13,247 nucleotides of DNA from Ferruginibacter sp. (GTDB taxonomy: Bacteria; Bacteroidota; Bacteroidia; Chitinophagales; Chitinophagaceae): NCBI GenBank assembly GCA_025357775.1, contig JANXOQ010000081.1, forward strand, positions 1 through 13,247, given 5' to 3'. Shown one piece after another: positions 1 through 5,742 of the stretch. How positions within the stretch are numbered: the first letter of the stretch is position 1; every line of letters starts with the position of its first letter. The translations under genes were made by a program, and so were the position numbers. The notes beneath the pieces are model-generated. The model saw only the letters and a program-made list of their open reading frames with translations. It was not told the origin of the DNA and did not search any database.

Positions 1-73
1 AATTTTTGAATTAAAAAAAATAGATTTCTTTCTCTCCCATCCTTTTGGTAAATTACATTACAATTATTTATAT

Positions 74-547
74 ATGCAAAAGCGCTTCTTCCCTACCCTT
101 ATCTATCTTCTAATTTTAATAGGTATTTTGTCATCATGTCATAAATCCAAAGATTTAGTTTTTAAGGATTTTAAAAACCTTACTGTTGATAAGCTAAGTT
201 TTGTAGGTGCAAAATTGAAAGTAGATTTGCTTTACTACAATCCTAATAATTTTAGTTTACAACTTAATAGAACTGACCTAGATATTTTTGTGGATAGTAC
301 CTTTTTGGGTCATTCTAGCCAAAATGTGCAAATAACAGTACCTAAGAGAAACGATTTTACCCTACCGCTAACAGTAGATTTAGACGTTAAAAACTTGCTT
401 AAAAATGGGTTATCAGGTTTAAGTTCGTACTTTAATAAGGATGTAAAAATTCGATTTTTGGGCTCGGTAAAATTGGGGAAAGCTGGTATTTATAAAAGTT
501 TTAAAGTTGATTATACTTCGGTGCAAAACTTATCAAAGATGAAATAA
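74..547 (+). CDS. LEA14/WHy-type lipoprotein (LEA type 2 family)
   Basis: Predicted small (157 aa) membrane-anchored lipoprotein. The N-terminus has a short basic start (QKR), a hydrophobic stretch at about residues 8-19 and a lipobox LSSC with the lipidated cysteine at C22, so the mature protein should be attached to the inner or outer membrane. Residues ~35-145 look like a single WHy/LEA14 beta-sandwich domain. The family-typical NPNNF motif is at 56-60, and an alternating hydrophobic segment ending in a 'PLTVDLDV' strand lies near 97-105. Such proteins are common single-copy lipoproteins in Bacteroidota; their molecular role is not established, and stress or desiccation roles are inferred from plant LEA14. 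The gene stands alone: nothing is seen upstream to position 1, and ~300 bp separate it from argS. The assignment rests on fold-level pattern recognition only; the lipoprotein call is stronger than the domain call. Confidence 0.75.
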   Translation: MQKRFFPTLIYLLILIGILSSCHKSKDLVFKDFKNLTVDKLSFVGAKLKVDLLYYNPNNFSLQLNRTDLDIFVDSTFLGHSSQNVQITVPKRNDFTLPLTVDLDVKNLLKNGLSGLSSYFNKDVKIRFLGSVKLGKAGIYKSFKVDYTSVQNLSKMK

Positions 548-845
548 ATAATGGTTGATAATTAAAAATTGAGTCCTCATAAATTTGGTTAATAGAATTT
601 ACCAAACTTTAAACTTTGTACTTTTAAGCTTTCTTGCTGTAAAATATTTAATTCCTTTTTATCTTTAGGTATATAAATTCTTTGTAGTTTAAACCATTCA
701 ACTAATTACTTCTTTTACGTATGTAATCAGATTTAATGTTCATTTGTCAACTTTGTCCACTCTCGTTTTCACTTTACCAACTACATTTCATCTTTCGCTA
801 ACCTACCTCTAGTTTTTTTGAAACCAATTCATTATTTTTGTTTGT
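548..845. other. Intergenic spacer before argS
   Basis: No gene is seen in this 298-bp gap. A weak hairpin, TTTGGT at 584-589 with ACCAAA at 601-606, lies 36 bp after the lipoprotein stop. It could help termination, but its stem is short and no good T-run follows. Around 743-760 two imperfect tandem 9-mers, TTTGTCAAC and TTTGTCCAC, are followed by related pyrimidine-rich sequence. This has the degenerate short-repeat style seen elsewhere in the window. Confidence 0.5.
833..840 (+). promoter_or_regulatory. Possible -7 promoter box before argS
   Basis: TATTTTTG fits the Bacteroidota sigma-A -7 consensus TAnnTTTG. It ends only 5 bp before the argS ATG, so a transcript from it would have almost no leader. 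No convincing TTTG/TTG -33 element is present at the usual ~17-20 bp spacing; the nearest TTTG, at 817-820, is too close. In AT-rich DNA a chance match is quite possible. Confidence 0.3.
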
Positions 846-2621
846 ATGAGCATAGTACAACAACTGCAGCAAGCCGTTGTAAAAAGTTTAAATAACCTTT
901 ACAATCAATTGTTTACTGAGAAAGATTTTCAAATAAATCTTACAAAACCTGAGTTTGAAGGAGATTATACTGTTGTGCTTTTCGCTATATTAAAACAAAC
1001 AGGTAAAACACCAGATGCATTGGGGCAAGAACTTGGAGCCAAACTTACGCAAGACTATCCCACTCTTTTTACCCAATATAATATAATAAAAGGCTTTTTA
1101 AACCTTACAGTGGCAGATGATTTTTGGCTACAGCTATTGCACAAAAACTACAACGATATATGCTATGGCAAACATGCCATGAATGGCAAAAGAGTAATGG
1201 TAGAATACTCATCTCCCAATACCAATAAACCACTACATCTTGGGCATTTGAGAAATAATTTTCTAGGTTGGAGTGTGGCAGAAATATTAAAAGCATATGG
1301 ATACGAAGTTTTTAAAAGCTGCATTGTGAACGATAGAGGTATACATATATGCAAGAGCATGATAGCTTGGCAACTGTTTGCTAATGGTGCCACACCACAA
1401 AGCACTAATGCAAAAGGCGACCATTTTGTAGGTCAATACTATGTGAAATTTAATGAAGAACACAAGCGCCAAATAGCAGAACTTGTAGCTACAGGCAAAA
1501 CAGAAAAGGAAGCAGAAAAGGAAACTCCTATAATGCTTGCAACACAGCAAATGCTATACGACTGGGAAGCTGGCAAGCCAGAAGTAATGAAATTGTGGCA
1601 CGAAATGAATGCATGGGTATATGAAGGCTTTGATGTAACCTATAAAAACATTGGGAGCGATTTTGATAAAACCTATTACGAAAGCAATACCTATTTATTA
1701 GGTAAAAAAATAGTAGACCTTGGGTTAGAAAAAAATGTATTTATGAGAAAAGAAGATACCAGTGTGTGGATAGACCTTACTGCAGATGGCTTAGATGAAA
1801 AACTAGTGCTTCGCAAAGATGGTACGAGTGTATATATAACACAAGATATTGGGCTTGCACAGCAAAAATACGACGAGTACAACATAAATGAAAGTATATA
1901 TGTAATAGGCGATGAGCAAAATTACCACATGAAAGTGTTGAAATTAATAGCTCAAAAACTGGGTGTTGGTGCTGCTAATGCTATACATCATTTATCGTAC
2001 GGCATGGTGGAGCTTACTACTGGAAAAATGAAAAGCCGTGAAGGTACTGTGGTAGATGCAGATGATTTGGTGCAAGAAATGATTGATACATCCAGAAAAC
2101 ATACAGAAGAGTTGGGTAAAGTAAAAGATTTTACTGAAAATGAATTGGTAGAACTATATAATACAATTGGCTTAGGTGCTTTAAAATTTTACTTACTGCG
2201 GGTAGACCCTAAAAAAAGAATGGTTTTTAACGCTACAGAGTCAATAGATTTTCATGGTTTTACAGGGCCATTTGTGCAATACACATATGCACGTATAAGA
2301 AGTATTTTAAGAAAAGAAGTTTATGATGCAAGTAAACCGATTTCTTCAACATTATTAAAAAATGAAAAAGAAATAATGGTAGCGTTGGAACAATATCCTT
2401 CCGTAATTGCAGAGTCAGCAAAAGAGTTAGACCCATCAAAAGTTGCAATTTATATATTTAATGTGGCTAAAACATTTAATTCTTTTTATGCAGAGTTGTC
2501 AATATCTAAAGCAGAAAGCGAAGAGAAAAAGCAACTACGTTTGCAGCTGGCAATGATGACTGCTAATATTTTAAAAAATGGAATGCAGTTACTTGGAGCG
2601 AATGTACCTGAAAGAATGTAA
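846..2621 (+). CDS. argS: Arginyl-tRNA synthetase
   Basis: Class I aminoacyl-tRNA synthetase that charges tRNA-Arg with arginine using ATP, in the cytoplasm. The 591 aa length is usual for the family. The N-terminal tRNA-binding (Add-1) domain occupies about residues 1-100. The catalytic Rossmann domain begins with SSPNTNKPLHLGHLRNN, whose HIGH motif is HLGH at 131-134. The ATP-site counterpart of KMSKS is the divergent KMKSR at 394-398, followed by EGTVVDADDL; degenerate forms of this motif are normal in ArgRS. IGDEQNYH at 354-361 and the C-terminal DALR anticodon-binding domain (from about 474, FVQYTYARIRSI) are both present. The start is the only Met near the N-terminus and has no Shine-Dalgarno site, as usual in this phylum. 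The gene lies 120 bp before pfkA on the same strand; co-transcription is possible but not shown. Confidence 0.97.
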   Translation: MSIVQQLQQAVVKSLNNLYNQLFTEKDFQINLTKPEFEGDYTVVLFAILKQTGKTPDALGQELGAKLTQDYPTLFTQYNIIKGFLNLTVADDFWLQLLHKNYNDICYGKHAMNGKRVMVEYSSPNTNKPLHLGHLRNNFLGWSVAEILKAYGYEVFKSCIVNDRGIHICKSMIAWQLFANGATPQSTNAKGDHFVGQYYVKFNEEHKRQIAELVATGKTEKEAEKETPIMLATQQMLYDWEAGKPEVMKLWHEMNAWVYEGFDVTYKNIGSDFDKTYYESNTYLLGKKIVDLGLEKNVFMRKEDTSVWIDLTADGLDEKLVLRKDGTSVYITQDIGLAQQKYDEYNINESIYVIGDEQNYHMKVLKLIAQKLGVGAANAIHHLSYGMVELTTGKMKSREGTVVDADDLVQEMIDTSRKHTEELGKVKDFTENELVELYNTIGLGALKFYLLRVDPKKRMVFNATESIDFHGFTGPFVQYTYARIRSILRKEVYDASKPISSTLLKNEKEIMVALEQYPSVIAESAKELDPSKVAIYIFNVAKTFNSFYAELSISKAESEEKKQLRLQLAMMTANILKNGMQLLGANVPERM

Positions 2622-2687
2622 AACAGTTAGTAAAAATCTATTTTAAAAAATTAACAAATTTGTATTAACAAAATTTAAAAATAAAAC

Positions 2688-2736
2688 ACCGTTTCCGCTA
2701 CGGTAAAAGTTTCCCTTTGGGGGATTTAGAGGGCTT
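2688..2736 (+). other. GC-richer structured block before pfkA
   Basis: This ~50-bp block stands out from the flanking A/T runs. It starts with a short inverted repeat (ACCG 2688-2691, CGGT 2701-2704). It continues with AAGTTTCCC at 2707-2715 and ends in GAGGGCTT at 2729-2736, five bases before the pfkA ATG. It contains CCC-TTT-GGG and AAG/CTT complementary arms, so it can fold in the 5' leader. From memory, similar 'CCCCTTTAGGGG..TTTAGAGGGG' elements are dispersed in Bacteroidota intergenic regions. Only one copy is in this window, so repeat status cannot be shown here. The GAGGG at 2729-2733 could act as a weak Shine-Dalgarno-like sequence. Confidence 0.35.
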
Positions 2737-2741
2737 AATAA

Positions 2742-3725
2742 ATGAAAAAGAAAATTACAAAGATTGGGGTGCTTACAAGTGGTGGTGATAGCCCAGGTAT
2801 GAATGCAGCTATACGTGCCGTGGTGCGTACTGGCATATACCACGGGCTTGAGGTATATGGCATTATGCGTGGCTATACTGGCATGGTAGAAAATGAAATA
2901 GTAAAACTTGAAAATAGAAGTGTAGCAAATATTATACAGCGGGGAGGTACGATGTTAAAAACATCTCGATGCTACGAATTTCTTACGCCAGAAGGTAGAG
3001 CAAAAGCTTATGAAAATTTAAAAAAACATGGCATTGAAGGGTTGGTAATAATAGGTGGGGATGGTAGTTTTAAAGGAGCGCAAATATTTAGCAACGAATA
3101 CGACATACCTTGTGTGGGCTTGCCAGGCACTATTGATAAAGATATAGCAGGTACAGATTTTACCATTGGCTTTGATACTGCTGTAAACACCGCTGTAGAA
3201 GCAATAGATAAAATAAGAGATACTGCCGATGCACATGACCGACTTTTTATTGTAGAAGTAATGGGAAGAGATGCTGGATATATTGCATTGCATAGCGGCA
3301 TTTCTACTGGTGCAGAGCATATACTTATACCAGAAAAGAAAACAAAAGTAGCAGACTTAATTGCCTCTTTTCAAGAAAAAGAAAAAAGAAAAAAACTTGT
3401 AAATATTATTGTAATAGCAGAGGGAGATGACTTTGGTGGTGCAGATGAACTAGCTAAACTATTAAAAAAAGAAATACCACAATTAGATTTGAGGGTTTGT
3501 ATACTAGGGCATATACAAAGAGGTGGTGCACCAAGTTGTTTTGACAGAGTAATTGCAAGCCGCATGGGCTACCATGCTGTAGAGTGCTTGCTAGAAGAGC
3601 GGTTTAATGTTTTTATAGGTATTGTAAATAATAAAATATGCTATACACCTATAAATGAAGCGGTAAAAAAGAAGCAAAGAATAAGTGATGAATGGATGAA
3701 AATTGTAAAAATATTGGCAACTTAA
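2742..3725 (+). CDS. pfkA: ATP-dependent 6-phosphofructokinase
   Basis: Phosphorylates fructose 6-phosphate to fructose 1,6-bisphosphate, the committed step of glycolysis, in the cytoplasm. At 327 aa it matches the short bacterial PfkA type (E. coli 320 aa). Visible motifs are GGDSPGMNA at 14-22 (ATP site), GGDGS at 105-109, PGTIDKD at 128-134 containing the catalytic Asp132, VEVMGR at 171-176 (substrate Arg176) and LGHIQRGG at 255-262. Gly in GGDGS and Gly in PGTID indicate ATP use; PPi-dependent enzymes have GGDD and PKTID. Lys133 replaces the Asn usual in TIDND. The catalytic aspartates on either side are kept, so activity is expected. pyk follows on the same strand after a repeat-filled 173-bp spacer, so the two glycolytic control enzymes are adjacent. 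The start ATG follows an AATAA stretch, and no clear promoter was found; CAAATTTG at 2655-2662 is one mismatch from the -7 consensus. Confidence 0.96.
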   Translation: MKKKITKIGVLTSGGDSPGMNAAIRAVVRTGIYHGLEVYGIMRGYTGMVENEIVKLENRSVANIIQRGGTMLKTSRCYEFLTPEGRAKAYENLKKHGIEGLVIIGGDGSFKGAQIFSNEYDIPCVGLPGTIDKDIAGTDFTIGFDTAVNTAVEAIDKIRDTADAHDRLFIVEVMGRDAGYIALHSGISTGAEHILIPEKKTKVADLIASFQEKEKRKKLVNIIVIAEGDDFGGADELAKLLKKEIPQLDLRVCILGHIQRGGAPSCFDRVIASRMGYHAVECLLEERFNVFIGIVNNKICYTPINEAVKKKQRISDEWMKIVKILAT

Positions 3726-3728
3726 ATT

Positions 3729-3777
3729 AATTAATAATGGATAAATAAAAATTAATAATGGATAATGGATAATTAAT
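3729..3777 (+). repeat. Degenerate heptamer array, AATTAAT/AATGGAT type
   Basis: Seven consecutive 7-bp units in one register: AATTAAT, AATGGAT, AAATAAA, AATTAAT, AATGGAT, AATGGAT, AATTAAT. The array begins three bases after the pfkA stop codon. It uses only two main unit types plus one degenerate unit, so it reads as a decayed or variant heptanucleotide tandem repeat and not as generic AT-rich DNA. Confidence 0.65.
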
Positions 3778-3815
3778 AATTTTTTAAGATTGAAATTTTA
3801 TTTCTAATTTTCTAT

Positions 3816-3892
3816 GTCTTGATTCTTGTGTCCTGTGTCTTGTGTCTAAAATCTAACATCTCAATACTAACATCTAAATACTAAATACTAAA
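3816..3892 (+). repeat. Degenerate heptamer array, consensus nTCTnnn
   Basis: Eleven consecutive 7-bp units in exact register. They begin GTCTTGA, TTCTTGT, GTCCTGT and shift gradually through GTCTAAA and ATCTAAC to TACTAAA, TACTAAA. A C at position 3 occurs in all eleven units and a T at position 4 in ten of them (GTCCTGT is the exception). Two looser units (from 3802) may extend it upstream. The array ends six bases before the pyk start codon, so it forms the region where the pyk promoter and 5' leader should lie; no TAnnTTTG box is visible in it. Its register differs from that of the 3729-3777 block, so the two arrays probably arose separately. Confidence 0.75.
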
Positions 3893-3898
3893 AAAGAA

Positions 3899-5386
3899 AT
3901 GTCAAAAAACTTAGAGAAATACCTACACGCTGGTATGGATAGAGAGGCTGGGTATCAGCATTCTCAAAAAAGAACAAAAATTGTAGCTACTGTAGGCCCT
4001 GCTTGTAACACCTACGATGGCTTATTGGCATTAGTGAAAGCCGGGGTAAATGTATTTCGACTCAATTTTTCGCACGGTAGCCATGAAGATAAATTAGAAG
4101 TAATAAATAATATAAGAAGAATAATTAAAGAAGAACCTTACAATATTGCCATACTTGGAGATTTGCAAGGACCAAAACTACGAGTAGGAGACCTTGAAAA
4201 TGGCAAACTTACTTTGAAAGAAGGAGACGAATTTATTTTTACCACCCAAAAAATGGTAGGAACAAATGATAAAATTTATGTATCGTACCCTAACCTTGCT
4301 ACCGATGTAAAAGTAGGAGAGCGTATTTTTTTAGACGATGGTAAAATGGAGTTATCTGTTTTAAAAGTTTTAAACGAAACAGAGGTACAAATGCGGGTAA
4401 CCTTAGGTGGAGTTTTAACGCCAAAAAAAGGAGTAAACTTACCAGATAGTGCACTTACTATGCCATCTATGACGGTGAAAGATTTTGAAGACCTTGCATT
4501 TATTATTGAACATAAGCTAGACTGGGTAGCACTTTCCTTTGTAAGAAAAGTAGCAGATGTGCGTATGCTAAAAGCTGAATTAAAAGCAAAGGATAGCAAA
4601 ATAAAAGTAATTTCTAAAATAGAAATGCCTGAAGCACTTACAAACTTGAGAGATATTATTGTAGAAAGTGATGGTATAATGGTAGCCCGTGGCGACCTTG
4701 GTGTGGAAATACCAATTGAGCAAGTGCCAATGGTACAAAAAGACATTATAAAAAAATGTATGCACCGTGCAAAGCCTGTAATAGTAGCTACACAAATGAT
4801 GGAAAGTATGCTTGACCGCACCAAACCTAACAGGAGTGAGGTGAGTGATGTGGCAAATGCTGTACTAGAAGGTGCAGATGCGGTAATGCTTAGTGGCGAA
4901 ACTGCTACTGGCCTTTACCCTACTTTGGTGGTAGAAACTATGAGCAAAATTATATTGGAAGCAGAAAAAACAATTTACGATTATGACCGTGATGATATAC
5001 TTACACCACAACCACATTCCCCATCTTTTGTAAGCGATGCTATTTGCTATAGTGCATGTAACTTATCAAGAGAAAGCAATGCAAGTGCATTAATTGGTAT
5101 GACTCAAAGCGGTTATACAGCCTTTATGCTAAGTAGTTACAGACCTAAAACACCTTTGTATATTTTTAGCAAAGAAAAAAGTTTAATTAATCAGTTGAGC
5201 CTTAGCTGGGGAGTAAGGGCTTTTTATTATGGTGAAGAAGAAAGCTTGGATGATATTATAGCTGACCAAATTGGGATTTTAAAAGAGAGAGGATTTGTAC
5301 AAAAGGATGATATAGTTGTAAACACTGGTAGCACGCCAATTGAATTACACTTACCAACTAATATAATAAAAATTACTAAAGTATAA
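3899..5386 (+). CDS. pyk: Pyruvate kinase
   Basis: Converts phosphoenolpyruvate and ADP to pyruvate and ATP, the last step of glycolysis, in the cytoplasm. At 495 aa it is slightly longer than the ~470 aa common in bacteria. The difference is a hydrophilic N-terminal extension of ~24 residues before RTKIVATVGPA (25-35). The A domain shows NFSHGS at 56-61 and GDLQGPKLRVG at 87-97, after which the B-domain lid spans about 98-190. Then come SKIEMPEAL with catalytic Lys240, MVARGDLGVEIP at 261-272 (metal/PEP site), and ATQMMESM followed by RSEVSDVANAVLEGADAVMLSGETA at 312-336. The C-terminal regulatory domain runs from about 375 and ends in TGSTPIELHLPTN. The chosen ATG follows an A-rich stretch (AAAAAGAA). 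An internal ATG at residue 13 would also keep the full catalytic core. It is probably followed by the terminator at 5448-5485. Confidence 0.96.
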   Translation: MSKNLEKYLHAGMDREAGYQHSQKRTKIVATVGPACNTYDGLLALVKAGVNVFRLNFSHGSHEDKLEVINNIRRIIKEEPYNIAILGDLQGPKLRVGDLENGKLTLKEGDEFIFTTQKMVGTNDKIYVSYPNLATDVKVGERIFLDDGKMELSVLKVLNETEVQMRVTLGGVLTPKKGVNLPDSALTMPSMTVKDFEDLAFIIEHKLDWVALSFVRKVADVRMLKAELKAKDSKIKVISKIEMPEALTNLRDIIVESDGIMVARGDLGVEIPIEQVPMVQKDIIKKCMHRAKPVIVATQMMESMLDRTKPNRSEVSDVANAVLEGADAVMLSGETATGLYPTLVVETMSKIILEAEKTIYDYDRDDILTPQPHSPSFVSDAICYSACNLSRESNASALIGMTQSGYTAFMLSSYRPKTPLYIFSKEKSLINQLSLSWGVRAFYYGEEESLDDIIADQIGILKERGFVQKDDIVVNTGSTPIELHLPTNIIKITKV

Positions 5387-5742
5387 TAATTTTTCGATGG
5401 CCAAAATAGTTGGTAAAAAGTTTTAGAAATTACAGTTCTTTGTGTCTAAATAGGTTTATTGGAAGAAATCCCAATAAACCTATTTTATAAAGTTGTAAAT
5501 TATACTTCTTTTAATTTTTCTACTTAAAATCTTATTGTAGATATAAACATAACCGTAAAACCAATTTGTGTTTTGGAATTAATATGGATGATGACTTTAA
5601 TTAAATAAAATTCATCACAAATAAACATTTAGCATAATACCAGAATATATCTTAGTTGTTTTACAGCCCCCAATGATATTTGGAAATATATAATTATACA
5701 ATAACTTAATACTGTCTTTAACTACTCTGAAATAGCAAACGC
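5387..5742. other. Convergent pyk-gcvP spacer
   Basis: A 356-bp gap between the convergent ends of pyk and gcvP. Apart from the hairpin at 5448-5485 it is AT-rich with no ORF that looks like a gene. I saw no clear separate terminator for gcvP. TTGTGTCTAAA just before the hairpin (5440-5450) is identical to 11 bases of the heptamer array before pyk (3840-3850). Confidence 0.5.
5448..5485 (+). terminator. Perfect 15-bp inverted repeat after pyk
   Basis: AAATAGGTTTATTGG (5448-5462) and CCAATAAACCTATTT (5471-5485) are exact reverse complements with an 8-nt loop. The repeat starts 61 bp after the pyk stop. The T-run is short and partly inside the stem (ATTTTATAA), so it is not a classic strong intrinsic terminator. 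The position and the perfect stem still make transcript end or 3' stabilisation of the pyk mRNA the best reading. It could also act in the opposite direction on transcripts from gcvP, 258 bp away. Confidence 0.6.

Noticed and set aside
2742..3725. pfkA as a PPi-dependent phosphofructokinase
   Set aside because: It keeps GGDGS and PGTID glycines; the PPi type has Asp and Lys at those positions.
3816..3892. Regular repeats as a possible CRISPR array
   Set aside because: Units are 7 bp, degenerate and contiguous, with no spacers and no cas genes nearby.
4276..4824. 182-codon open frame on the - strand inside pyk
   Set aside because: It lies entirely within the well-supported pyk gene; its translation shows no recognisable motif and reflects the complementary codon pattern.
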